This document shows positions 1 through 11,790 of a stretch of DNA of 64,000 nt, one piece after another; the first letter of the stretch is position 1; each line of letters begins with the position of its first letter. Source of the DNA: Monomorium pharaonis (Eukaryota > Arthropoda > Insecta > Hymenoptera > Formicidae); NCBI RefSeq assembly GCF_013373865.1, contig NC_050468.1:9238510-9302509 (forward strand). The letters run 5' to 3'. A program made the translations under genes and the position numbers. The notes beneath the pieces are model-generated. The model was not told the origin of the DNA. It ran no database searches and worked only from the letters and a program-made list of their open reading frames with translations.

Positions 1-687
1 TACGGAATACGCGCGCGTACATACATATAAAAGGCACACAGCGGCGCACGATTTAACATCGTGTAGCCAGTGGGATTGCAATCACGCGCCGGAGTTGCGC
101 CGGACTTGTGCCCAGCACGCTCCTCGATCGGCCGAAGCGGGAGAACCAGAAGCGAGGAGGGACAGAGAGAAAAGAAACTACGAGGAAGAAGGGGACGCGG
201 AATCACGATAAGAAGATCCAGCACGGGCATGGAAGCTGCGGCTGCGATGGAAGAGGCTGCACCTTACAGGTGGGACAGAGACGGCTTCTTTATTTTGCCC
301 CGAGGTAAGGAGAGGAGGATGTCGGTCGAGATCTAGTCCTTCCGTATGAGCGCTCGTGGAAATACGCGCGGCAATAAGCAACAAAGAGGAACAGCGAGGA
401 AGAAACGGTGGAGAGAACGAGAGGAGCGAAAGATAGATGGATAGAGAGAGAGAGAAAGAGAGGGAAGGAGAGAGAAAGAGAGAGAGAGAAAGAGAACGAT
501 TACGAGCCGCGCATACCGTGGCACGACCACTCGTCGACGATCAGGCGAGGTAGAGAGCATCGACTCCGCGCCGCGGCTAGGTGCAACAAGGACGCAGGAA
601 TGGTGACGATGGCTTGGTGTGGGCGCGTGTCTGGCAGCTGCCGCTTACAGGTGGTGTGCTTGCTTGGGAACCAACCTCTACGGACCG

Positions 688-695
688 TTCCCACG
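688..695 (-). promoter_or_regulatory. Su(H) binding site (CGTGGGAA)
   Basis: Plus strand reads TTCCCACG, the complement of the high-affinity CSL/Su(H) consensus YGTGRGAA. It lies 70 bp upstream of the TATA box. Confidence 0.6.
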
Positions 696-763
696 GAAGG
701 CCTGTCCCCCACTATGCGGCCCCATACCCGTTCCCTTGCCCCGTCCGCATGGGGGCCCTTGCC

Positions 764-770
764 TATATAA
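764..770 (+). promoter_or_regulatory. TATA box of the E(spl)-like gene
   Basis: TATATAA within CCTATATAAG, about 260 bp upstream of the ATG at 1031, leaving a plausible 5'UTR of about 230 nt. Confidence 0.7.
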
Positions 771-1030
771 GTCGAAGCCTCACCCGATCGCGGCTACAAT
801 CACGCTCTGTTCGTGTTCACTCGAAGGTCGAGCTGGAGACCGACGTGTTGTCCAGACACACACATACACGTTTCCTTCCGCCAACCGTAGTGAATCGCAA
901 TCGTAGCGACGATTAGAGTTCGACGAACCGGTGTGATAGCACGAGAAGGTCGTGATAAACCGATATACCGGTTATCAAGTGAAGTTTTTGACTGTGCAGC
1001 GAGAACCCGCCGCAAAAAAAAGGATTAATC

Positions 1031-1864
1031 ATGCAGATGCACGAGCAGATTATCATAGCCGATGGGCAGGAGCAACCGATCTCCAGGACATACCAGTATC
1101 GTAAGGTAGGTGCCAACTTAGTTTCTCAAAAAGACAATTGCTCTATTCGTCGCGCAAACTTTGAATTAATTTTCAACTTTGCAATTTTTTTTTACCATAA
1201 ATTTTGATAGATCTTTGTGAAATTTATCCTTCGCGTAAAATAATATCAAACAATTTTTCTAAATTATACCAAGTGCAAAGTCAATCTATAGCGATCCGTC
1301 CGTTTCGATTCGCAGGTGATGAAGCCGATGCTGGAACGCAAACGTCGAGCGCGTATCAATCGTTGCTTGGACGAGCTAAAGGATCTGATGGTGACCGCGC
1401 TGGCCGGCGACGGCGAGAACGTGGCGAAATTAGAGAAAGCAGACATCCTGGAATTGACGGTGCGTCACCTGCACAAGCTTCAGCGTCAACAGCGTCTCTC
1501 GGCGAATCCGGTAATCGACGCCGACCGCTTTCGCGCCGGCTACACGCACTGCGCAAACGAGGTCAGTCGCTGCTTAGCCGCCACTCCTGGCGTCGACGTC
1601 GCCCTGGGTACCAAGCTGATGACACATCTCGGGCACAAGCTCAACTCCATGGACAAGACCGGCCCACTGACCATCCACGTGACTGCACCACAGTCCTCGC
1701 CGTCGCCCACCAGTGAACTCAGCGCCGATGAATATCCGATGCCACTGACGCCGGCGTCCAGCCAGCCATCACCGGTGCGAACCGATATCGACGCCGTCTC
1801 CCAGAGCCACCAGGGTCTCTTGCAGGTAGCCAAGCCGAACGAGCCTATCTGGCGGCCCTGGTAA
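1031..1864 (+). CDS. E(spl)-like: Enhancer-of-split/Hairy-type bHLH-Orange repressor
   Basis: Two coding exons, 1031-1105 and 1316-1864, give about 207 aa, within the usual size for E(spl) proteins. The donor GTAGGT follows codon 25 and the acceptor CGCAG precedes a phase-0 join. The start ATG at 1031 follows a TATA-type promoter at the right distance. Visible domains are a basic region with the family's proline (KPMLERKRRARIN), a helix-loop-helix to about residue 85, an Orange domain (RAGYTHCANEVSRCL region), and a C-terminal WRPW tetrapeptide, which recruits the co-repressor Groucho. From family knowledge, this is a nuclear DNA-binding repressor switched on by Notch to block neural fate. 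Promoter and 3'UTR signals fit that job. Which E(spl)-C paralogue it matches (m-beta-like or another HES) cannot be settled by eye. Confidence 0.95.
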
Positions 1865-2560
1865 ATCCTCGCCCAAGTTTCCGAGTGAACCGGCGAAAAA
1901 AGGAGATCTCGAATCCGAAGGATTCCCGAACTATCGCCTCGACGCCGGTGTTGCAATCTCGTCTGTGATCTGAACGGAACGGACGTCGCGAGGAAGAAGA
2001 GCCAAGAGTCCACTCCCCATACGACACAAAGATCACCTAGACTTAAGGGGGAGTTCCACTTGCTCAAAAGCACTGGGACCGACGCGAACGTACCACTGAA
2101 ACAGATGTCATGTCTCCCAAGACGTTCCGTCACCAGCAACTTCGATATAACGTTCCACAGGAGTTGGACTGCACTGGGATCTCGATAGATACGTAGTTTT
2201 ATTCGCGGCCAAGCACGGCTGAAGCTTTAATTTACTCAGATAGTTAAGATGTTTTCTATTGTTTATTTCATACTTTTATCGAGGATGTTTTTTTTCTTAT
2301 TTTCTCGCCGATATGTAACGTTGTTGTATAAGTCTCTCAACCGGTCAAGAACATCGGACGTGGGACAACGACGACAAATGATCTTACGAGACGGCGATTT
2401 CGGTGATTTCGCGAGACGCAATTTTGTATCGCGTAGCGCAAACATAATATGTATAAAAAACGACCGATCAGAGAATCATGTGATAGAGAAACGTGTACCT
2501 GTGATATTTACTGTAGTAGATGTAGAGAGAATGATAGTAGATTTTTAATAAACATGTTTC
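1865..2560 (+). promoter_or_regulatory. E(spl)-like 3'UTR with K-boxes, Brd-box and poly(A) signal
   Basis: Downstream of the stop are K-boxes (TGTGAT) at 1964-1969, 2479-2484 and 2500-2505, and a Brd-box (AGCTTTA) at 2223-2229. An AATAAA poly(A) signal is at 2547-2552. In Drosophila these motifs are seed-match sites for miR-2/6/11/13 (K-box) and miR-4/79 (Brd-box) and damp E(spl)-C transcripts. No GY-box (GTCTTCC) was seen. Confidence 0.6.
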
Positions 2561-4149
2561 ATATCAGCAATACATATTCACGTTATTTCGCCCACCCGAT
2601 AGTTAGATTAGAATTTAAATCTCTGGTCTATTTTTCTGTTATAAATATAGCATGTGTACTTTCTATTAATATGCGCAATCTAAAAACAAAGTCTCTATTT
2701 AAATTGAAATTTACATCGTATCTTGTTACAAATTATTAAAATGTGCAAAATACATTACTTAGCTTCTTAAAGTGAGTTGTAAGATTTCTTCATTTTAAGC
2801 ACATTTCGTATTACATGCTTTGTATTAAAAGAAGTTTTTTAATGATAAATTTGATAATCAGCTATATAAATTTCTAAGCAAAACAAAAAGAAAAACATAT
2901 GTGCTCCAAAAAACTTGATTTAAATATGAGTATATATTTCATAGAATTAAACTGTAAAATTAATCAGATATTCAAAAATGCACTCACCCTAATTCACTGC
3001 AACTCCCGAGAAACCTTGTAGCTCATTCCTTCTCCGTCAACCACTTTTTTTACCTGAAAACATACCAGGAGGGTTAGTCATAGAAAGCATCGATCGGAAA
3101 TTATAGAGCAGCAATATGCCTACTTCAATGTTAATCCCATGCAAGAATTTGCGCGCCGCACGGAAATGTCAACATCAAGCACAATTTATAATGATTTCTC
3201 GAATAAAGTATTGTCAACTACGATACGTTTTTTAACTTCTCGGTTGCATCATTAAAGCAAAAACACGCAGAATGCAATGTATGTCGTAGCCGCAATTACT
3301 TAATATCGAATTTGCATTTAATAATTAATTCACCTCGCTTCGGTGCATCACGTGCCACGTGGCGATACTATGACTTAATTTTCCGGTGCAAAAGCGTTAG
3401 TCAGATCGAAACTAGTCCATTATTTTTTGCGGCACGCCTCATTAACTGCGTATTATAAAGTTTACATGTAAAATTATCATTATCAGCCTTCAAAATTTGT
3501 ATACAAAGACAAGTTTATTCAAAATATGAGTATTTGCCCATAGAATCGAAATTATCTGACCGCAGACATAAGAAAATACGCGTAGCGTATTATGTCAATT
3601 AATTCATATACAGTGATTTTATATCTCCATATAAATGACTTTATAAATATCGAAAATGATCATATCAAAGACGACGTCCAATATTTATCATACATAAATT
3701 TTCTCTTTCTCCTTCTCTCTCACTGGATTATATATAATAAAAATAATAAAATAATAAAATATATTATTTATATAAAGAAATAATCAAATAATAAAGTATA
3801 ACATCCTGAAAAAATAATCTACACTCCAGCATCGTAGAAATAAAGTTTATATTAATACAATTTTTTTATATTCTAATTCAAAATCATCTATCTTTTATTC
3901 AAAAATTCCAAAACTCAATTTGTGTACAATAAAAACAAGTTATAATTCATTACACAGATATATTGAAGACTGGCTGAGTATAATCATTAACAAATCAAAT
4001 ATAATAAAAATTTATATTATAAATTTAGAATAATATAAGTTTTCATAAATAATGTGAGGTTTGAGTTAACAAATATTAAATAAAATATTAAACTATTGAT
4101 ATCTTTTATGCTTATATAATACAAAAAGTTGATATCATGATTCTATAAA
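2561..4149. other. AT-rich intergenic DNA
   Basis: Apart from the minus-strand splice-site pair at 2988-3053 I see no coding exon. The 63-codon frame at 3592-3783 is low-complexity AT-rich sequence without splice support. Confidence 0.5.
2988..3053 (-). other. Candidate untranslated or terminal exon on the minus strand
   Basis: On the minus strand a good acceptor (branch-like CTAAC, then TTTTCAG) ends at 3054, and a strong donor AGG|GTGAGT follows at 2988. All three frames across the 66 bp are closed, so an internal exon here would be 5'UTR. Alternatively, phase 0 from the acceptor gives 19 codons and a TGA at 2996-2994, a possible C-terminal exon. The partner exons are not identified. The GC-rich island at 5.15-6.27 kb is a candidate promoter. 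Confidence 0.3.
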
Positions 4150-4388
4150 TATTTCTACATTGACAGAAAAGAATGTTCAGCTCAAATAAATATTCATTCG
4201 AATAGTGCCAATAACATATTTTATAGAAAATGAATAATATTTATTTCAAATAAGAAATATTTTCTAAATTATAGAAAGTATTACTTGTTTTAAATAAGTA
4301 TTATTCATTTTCTATAAAATATGTTATTGGTACTATTCGAATGAATATTTATTTGAATTAAGCATTCTTTTCTGTCAATGTATTTCTA
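4150..4388. mobile_element. hAT-like palindromic MITE with 8-bp target-site duplication
   Basis: The 223-bp element (4158-4380) is nearly a full inverted repeat. It begins CATTGACAGAAAAGAATG and ends with the complement. Both sides are flanked by the direct repeat TATTTCTA (4150-4157 and 4381-4388). An 8-bp duplication is the hallmark of hAT transposases. It has no coding capacity. Confidence 0.75.
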
Positions 4389-5067
4389 TTAAGACTTCAT
4401 AATTTTTATATTTATAAAATATTACAAATAAACATAATAAAAATAAACCATTTCAATAATTTTGCAAAAACAAATATATAAATAACTCTTTACGATAATT
4501 TTTATCTCATTTTAAATTGTTCAAATTATAAAATGAGTATATATTTCATTTTCTTTTGTAACAACTAATTTTTACAAAAATATAAATGTTCAATAAATGT
4601 ATAATCCCGAAAACTCACAATATAAAACCATTGTAGTAATTAATTTTCACTTTTTCGAAATATTGTCATAATAAGCTTCTTGATGTATTTCTTCTACTTA
4701 TTTAATATACCCTTGGTTTCTTTCTTCAGAAAATATCAATTAAATCTCTATACATAATACTCTTTTAGAGATCAATAAATTATAGAATAATCGATAATAT
4801 GTAGTTAATAACAATAACTTTTAATTAGAATGTAAAAAATTACCCTCAGATGATTATTTATGCAAAATGGGGTGACTATTTCTGAGTTAAACAATTTAAA
4901 AACAAATAGAAAATTTTTCTTGACCTCACACAAAATAATTTACAAAAATAAAAATATTCCTCTACGCGTAAAAATTAATTTCTTCAAATTATATAAACTT
5001 TAATTTAAAAATCGAATTCTCCTTTCTCTTAAGTAAAACAAATAGATTTATTCTTGGTAGCTGCCCT
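4389..5067. other. AT-rich intergenic DNA
   Basis: Very AT-rich. I see no ORF, splice pair or repeat boundary that I can support. Confidence 0.4.
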
Positions 5068-5140
5068 GCTGTACTGATGCAATAAATTAGAATGAGAAAA
5101 AATATATTTGTTTTATTCTAACTTATTGCAGCAGTGCAGC
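5068..5140. ncRNA. microRNA-precursor-like hairpin (candidate)
   Basis: Arms 5068-5095 and 5113-5140 pair over 28 nt with only two mismatches (G:U pairs allowed), and the loop is 17 nt. Length, arm pairing and loop size fit a pre-miRNA on either strand. I do not recognise the arms as a known insect miRNA. A decayed foldback element is the main alternative. Confidence 0.35.
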
Positions 5141-5149
5141 GACGAAGAA

Positions 5150-6270
5150 CAGGCCTAATTATTCAAATCGCAATTCCCTGGAGCCTGAAAACCGACGTGG
5201 TATTTTCCAAACTTCCGTGCAATTAATCACAATTCTAGCTTTATCACAGAAGCTTCGAACTCGCGCGATTCGACCTATCAGCCTAACAACCGCGATTCGA
5301 ACTTTCAATACACACGTGTCTATCAGCCGCGGAAGGCGTACTACACTTACGCCAAGGTTTCAAGCACTCTATCGAACGCAGCGCGGTTACGATTCCGCCG
5401 TCAATACTCTATCGATTTCACCCCTTCGCGCCTGGCGCAACGACCTCCGAACGGCCGTCCCATTACGCGCGCGCGCGCCAAAATTTGCGCGCGTAAATAT
5501 CCCGGAGGAAAAAGCGGCGCGAGGCAAAACAAATCGACCGAACGCGAAACGCATAACCGGTAAAAACCCAGGAAATCACCGATCGCCGTCCGCTCGACGA
5601 CGATTACGTCACGACATCGTCGACTACTCGTAATGAGCGCCTTAGATACCTCCAGTCGCGCGTCAGAATGGGAATATCTCTTGCAAGAGATTTAGGTTAG
5701 CGTCACCGAGATCGAACGCACGTCCGATACTCGATCCGCCGCCATTAATTCACGAATTCGCGCGCGCAGGAACTAGCGACGAAGTCTCTCGCGGAATATG
5801 CTCCGCGAATCTCGGCGTTATCAGCCGACTCGGAGAAAGTGGCAACCAAGGTCACGCACTGTGATCCCGAGGGACCTTGTTACGGTGGTTATGGCCGGAG
5901 AACATCGGCCGACTCACGTGTTGTCGGCGTCGCATAAACAGCCTCGCATCGCGTCGCGAACAAGCCGTCGGTACTCGCTGGCGTTCAGACGTACCCCGGA
6001 CGTATCCAGTGAAACTCGATCCGCGTCGACGGCACCACGGGTGCGCGAGGAAAAGCGGGGAAAAAGCACTCGGCCACTGCAATATTATACTCACTTTTCC
6101 GATAACCGAACCGCCACTCAGCTGTAACACGTGCTGTCACCACAGGTGCACGATCACGCTTCGCCGTCATCTTGCGGCGCGTTCGCGTAACCGCAAAGCG
6201 GGGCACGGCGTCGGTAACATGGATATCGTTACGAACGACGGCGGGAAAGACGAGAAGTTCAAATGATAAA
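5150..6270. promoter_or_regulatory. GC-rich island, possible promoter/first-exon region
   Basis: About 1.1 kb of CpG-rich sequence stands out sharply from AT-rich flanks. None of its ORFs resembles a known protein. On the minus strand a strong donor (AAAA|GTGAGTAT, GT at 6094-6093) could end a non-coding first exon. In insects such islands commonly mark promoters. The direction and the gene served are unknown. Confidence 0.35.
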
Positions 6271-9200
6271 TGTGGAATTTGAGAGAAACAATTATAATAT
6301 AGAAAAAATCTAAGGACAATATTCATAGTCATAATTTTATATTTAAGATCATCTTAAATAGTTTTAATAAGATACCATCAATTAATTACGGAGCCATATT
6401 AACATTTTAAAATTTATTTACTTAAGATGATCTTGAAATAGATTGACTAAGAGTAGTCGGCTTTAAATGCAATTTCAAGGAATCAAAATCGATGAATGCA
6501 TTTCACGTGCTATTATTGCAAATAAACACTATATCATTTCCGACATATAGAAGTTCACTATATAAATACAAAAGCAATCTTCATATATCTGTAGTAGATA
6601 CAAACTCACTTCCGCTAATATTGCATAAAGCAAGTTTACAAAAACAAATTTAATATCATAATATCAAAAAGTAAAAACTATTACATATTATAAGTTGATG
6701 CTATGTTTGATATTGTATTTTTAGTGTATACATTGATACTCTTATTACACCATATACATATATATATACCGTACACGATCATATATCGACAATATTATAG
6801 ATTCCCAGTTTTATACTCAAATTTAAAAAAAATTTAAAAAGCGCCAAGTATATGTATTTCTTTAATTAAAATGCGTTGAGTTACATAAATTCAAGTATAT
6901 AAATTCAATATTCTTATTTTACACTGCTTTTATTTTTATATATATAATCTAGAATATTCGCAATTAAAATTAAGAAAAAATTCGCATATATGTATATATA
7001 TAATCATCATGTGAAGGATATTAACATTATTTATTGTGACAACGGGCCTAGCTGTCACAAAGATTAATTGCAAAAATTACATACTCTTCAGCATTGTCCC
7101 AACAATAGAAACAGAAATGGAAATGCTTCAATTGTTTAAAGAATAGAATAAGTAAACTAGTTAGAAAAAAAACAAAAAATACGAACAACGCGCAAATTTC
7201 TTCTTCAAAATTAATTGCGTACTAATTAATTTTTTAAGTATTTTTTAATATAAAAAAAAGAAATTCTCAAGTATTTTTTATTATTCATCTGAATTAAATA
7301 AAATCCATTTCATAAGAATATATTAAACATAATATAAAATTATAAATAAAATCAAGCCTTTAAATAAATAATTTATAAATAAAATCGTCTTCTAAAATCA
7401 AGAATATAAGAAATATATTGATATTTTATCAATAAGCTTAAGATTTTTGTTATGCAAAATCATGAAACATCTTACTTACAGTTCAGCTATTGCGAAGAAC
7501 TGAGACGAATAGACGAAGAAGTGTTTTTTATGGTATCTCCGAACACGCTTAGAGAATTCTATAATATTATGAAAAATTTTAAAGTCATATAAACTCTAAA
7601 TTGACAATATCTACAAACTAATTCAGAATACAATTCCTCATAGACAACCGAAAGACTTTGATTTTAATAACTATCATAGACTTTATGTAATCTATTCTAT
7701 TATTATTTAGATGAGATTCCTATAAGTTACAAGCCATTAAGGTGATCAAATCGCATGAAGAACGTTATATTAAAGGCATAAAGATAATAACTGAAGGTAA
7801 AGATGAAAAAAAATCCGGAATCTTCATCGAAAGTGGCACGTATAGCAGAGAATGAATTTCACCAGCAACTGTCATGTAAATTCTGGCTCAATTACTCACT
7901 ACCGATGATTCGCTTGTGCGAAATATAGCTGACACTCATAATTGGTTTATTTTTCCCGATGGATGGTATTAAATCCCAATGAATATGAGTACCATATATT
8001 TATGTAAGATTTATTTCACACAGCATTATTTATAACATAAAATGAGTAACTTATATAAATTGTACATACTCCATATATTTTTTTTTTCACTCCTTAATTC
8101 ACCTTAGTAAACAACATTTCTGAACTCTAAGTTATGATGCCCAACTATGGCTATTGATACTTTTATGTGAGTAAAAAATCCAACTTTGCCATATTAAAGT
8201 TAGTAATTATAGATTATTCATGTTTATAAAGTTTAAATTATAAATTATATATATTTTCATAATAAAAGTGTAAATGAAAATTTTTTGCATTACATTTTTT
8301 CTAACACAAAACTTTTACGTGTCAATATTCATATAGTACATTATTCAATCTGTTAGCATTCTAAAATTAATATTGCAATTTCAATTATAAATTGAGATCA
8401 TCTATAGATATATAAAAGTTTAGATGAAAGCTTTCTTTAACAAATTGTACATCAGTAGATATTATACAAAATTATAATTAAAGTTATATAAAATTATATA
8501 TAATTAGGTACAATAAAATATTATATACAATATAATTATGTATAAACATTATAATTAAAAATTATAACTAAAGTCATGTAAAATTATTTATAATTATTAT
8601 ATAATTTTATGTATTTCTACTTGATTTTATATAATTACATATTATTATGTATAAAAAATTTTGATCGGGTAGACATCTTTTAGTCACCTCTAAAATATCT
8701 GAAAAATGTTTAAAATTAATCATCTTACGTCATCTTTTAATGAGTCTTTTTATACGGGTTTCTAATTATAGGTTGATCCTCCCTGTGGTTGCAAGATTAG
8801 GTTCAGTTAGGTTAGATTTTAATGAACACATTAAATATATTAATGACACACATAAAATATATTAATTTATAATATTTATTTTTACATTTTTTAATAAAAA
8901 TGCTGAGATTCAGAACGCTTTTTTCCTTCTCTGAATTAGGAATTTTATTCTGAGAAATTCTGAATGGCAGCTTTTGCTCTTCTATCATCTTATGAATGGC
9001 TGAAACAAGAATAGAGTGATAAGTGTCTGCCTTTCGAGAGCTCTGTTTCTAATACAATTATTATATAAAAATGTTACCTTAAAGTTTGCCCCTCAAACGG
9101 CAAAAAGTAAGGTATAAACAACGTAGGGCAAATCGTGGAAAATAAATCTGAATACCATTGGTTGTAAAGATTGCTGCGCAGAAGTTAATTCTGAAAACCT

Positions 9201-9611
9201 AAAAATTTATATTCTCAGTATTACGTGTTAAATTGTATCATGAGTTAGAGTATATAAATAGTTGGAGTATGTGAATATCATTATTTTCACTATTTTAGAT
9301 ACTACCTTTTATTATTGTAATTCCTATTGCGACATCTTTCTGGGCAACATTAAATATCATGTCCAACAAATATTTTATTAATCCTTGGCCAATTTGCACG
9401 ATACTAAGTCATTCATTTTGCTGTAATTCGGTTCCATACGGCCTCTGAGACCCGCAATTCCAAATTCGAGTTTCAGAAACAATTTTAATAATACTTTAAT
9501 CTATCCCTTGTTTAAGTACTCCAATATTTCGACTTTTGCTTTTGGAACCTACAATATCAAATACAAAAATTTATAATTACATGTTATATTATAATTACAT
9601 ATTATAATTAC
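6271..9611. other. AT-rich gene-poor DNA
   Basis: No gene supported. A 36-codon open stretch at about 7478-7590 (+), reading EELRRIDEEVFFMVSPNT in part, could be a transposase or gene fragment but lacks any partner. Long runs of ATATAATT near 8.46-8.65 kb look like decayed palindromic repeats. Confidence 0.35.
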
Positions 9612-10600
9612 AGTTAACCCTCCGTCTGTACATTTAGTTTGACTAACACGGTTTGTACACTGACCCTTTTTTGTCCTGTTCCTTTTTTAAAATGTTAAAT
9701 ACATGCAAAAAATTTGACAAAATTACTTTTGAGTGACTACATTTTAAATTTTGATAGTTATTTTGATTATTTATTAAAAATTTTTTTACAATAACAATTT
9801 CCCAAGATTGACAAGAAATGGAATTTCGTAAAAAACTTTATAACTTAATAACAAATTATTATTAAGAAAAATTCTTTTGAGGTTTTTTAGATTAAAGTAT
9901 GACTTCACACAAGTCTTTTTTTATTATAAAAAATTATAGTATTATAAAAAACTTAGGTATATACAATGTAGAATGATCAAAATTAAAGAAATAATATTAA
10001 CTATGTTTTTGTGCGCAATCTAAACAGAAAATCGTGCGATAATCGTCGCAAATTGGCTCGCCATATACACCACAAAACCACGTTTTTTTATTATCTGCGG
10101 ACGGACATACAAAACATCGTTTTTGTTTGTTTATTTTTGTATTAGGATTAATAAAAGCCTGAGTAGAGTCATCGCCATTATTTAAAATTTTTCAAATTGT
10201 ATGGCGCAAATAGCTTCTCAATGTTTTTATTTCTAAACAATGTGACAAATGTGCTTTACTAAATTGAAATCCATATCTATCAAAAAATCATACTGATTTA
10301 AAAATAGATTTTCTTATTGCAAATGGTATAAAATTGTCAAATTTATGCCAGCATAATTAAGCATGCCATAGAACATAGAATATACGCAAGAACTAGCAAT
10401 CAAATGTGTCCAAGAGACTATTGTGATTAAATAGCTTTTATCGACTTAAAAAAGCAGATTATGCTTGTAACTCAAGTAAAAACATCATAAAAATAACAAA
10501 ATAATTAAGAAAAATACAAAAATAAAATATTTCTTACTGTCACAAAATACTAACACGTCTATACACTGGGCTTTGTTGGGAACACTTGAAAAGTTTACAT
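9612..10600 (-). mobile_element. piggyBac-like transposon relic
   Basis: A TTAA at 9614-9617 is followed by CCCTCCGTCTGTAC, a terminus of piggyBac style (TTAA target). Inside, minus-strand translation from about 10120 to 10010 gives a cysteine-rich C-terminal domain (CFVCPSADNK, then TWFCGVYGEPICDDY). Around 10390-10340 is the transposase-core segment YGMLNYAGINLTILYHLQ. Frames are broken and the N-terminal catalytic half is missing, so it is dead. A motif of about 23 bp (ACTAACACG..TACACTG) recurs in the same direction at 9642 and 10550, suggesting subterminal repeats. The 164-bp satellite begins immediately to the right. Confidence 0.7.
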
Positions 10601-10635
10601 GCTATCATTTTAACAAGTGCCAGATCGAAGCGTTC

Positions 10636-11790
10636 TTTAAAAAATGTTCTAATTAATTATATCACCTGAACTTTATAGAAACATATTGTACGCGTCCCGA
10701 ACTATATGAGAATTACGTTAAAATAAATAGATCTGTCGATATTCGATTAGCACTTGACGTGTAGCCTTAGAAATTCAAGTTTTTCGGGAAAAATAATTGT
10801 TTAAAAAATGTTCTAATTAATTATATCACCTGAACTTTATAGAAACATATTGTACGCGTCCCAAACTATATGAGAATTACGTTAAAATAAATAGATCTGT
10901 CGATATTCGATTAGCACTTGACGTGTAGCCTTAGAAATTCAAGTTTTTCGGGAAAAATAATTGTTTAAAAAATGTTCTAATTAATTATATCACCTGAACT
11001 TTATAGAAACATATTGTACGCGTCCCGAACTATATGAGAATTACTTTAAAATAAATAGATCTGTCGATATTCGATTAGCACTTGACGTGTAGCCTTAGAA
11101 ATTCAAGTTTTTCGGGCAAAACAATTGTTTAAAAAATGTTTTAATTAATTATAACACCTGAACTCTATAGAAACATATTGTACGCGTCCCGAACTATATG
11201 AGAATTACGTTAAAATAAATAGATCTGTCGATATTCGATTAGCACTTGACGTGTAGCCTTAAAAATTCAAGTTTTTCGGGAAAAATAATTGTTTAAAAAT
11301 TGTTCTAATTAATTATATCACCTGAACTTTATAGAAACATACTGTACGCGTCCCGAACTATATGAGAATTACGTTAAAATAAATAGATCTGTCGATATTC
11401 GATTAGCACTTGACGTGTAGCCTTAGAAATTCAAGTTTTTCGGGAAAAATAATTGTTTAAAAAATGTTCTAATTAATTATATCACCTGAACTTTATAGAA
11501 ACATATTGTACGCGTCCCGAACTATATGAGAATTACTTAAAAATAAATAGATCTGTCGATATTCGATTAGCACTTCACGTCCAGCCTTCAAAATTCAAGT
11601 TTTCTGGGCAAAATAATTTTTAAAAAAAAGTTTTTATTAATTATAACAGCATAACTTTTTTTAAAACTATTGTACGCGTCCGTATCTATATGGGAACTGC
11701 GTTAAAAAAAACAGAACTATCAATATTCAATCAGTATCTCATGTCTAGACCTATAAATATAAGTTTCCCATCTAGATAGTTGTTGAAAAA
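10636..11790. repeat. 164-bp satellite, about 7 tandem copies
   Basis: Homologous points recur at 10647, 10811, 10975, 11139, 11303, 11467 and about 11631, exactly 164 bp apart. The first six copies are nearly identical. The seventh has decayed. Each unit holds AATTAATTATATCACC, TACGCGTCCCGAACTATATG and a TTTTTCGGG run. The length is close to a nucleosome repeat. Confidence 0.95.

Larger units (their letters stand above)
1..1030 (+). promoter_or_regulatory. E(spl)-like promoter and 5'UTR with Notch/proneural sites
   Basis: GC-rich upstream region. A TATA box (TATATAA) sits at 764-770, with the probable start of transcription near 795-810. Proneural E-boxes matching RCAGSTG are GCAGCTG at 634-640, ACAGGTG at 647-653 and ACAGGTG at 266-272. 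A Su(H)-type site (CGTGGGAA on the minus strand) lies at 688-695, about 35 bp from the nearest E-box. This Su(H)-plus-proneural arrangement is the known input code of E(spl) genes. A GA-rich tract occupies 436-500. The open frames here look like GC-rich chance ORFs. Confidence 0.65.

Noticed and set aside
5217..6332. Several 90-138 codon frames on both strands
   Set aside because: They lie in a CpG-rich island where stops are rare by composition, overlap each other on both strands, and show no recognisable domain.
8800..8825. TTAGGTTCAGTTAGGTTAG resembling insect telomere repeats
   Set aside because: Only two or three imperfect units; too short to be an interstitial telomeric array.
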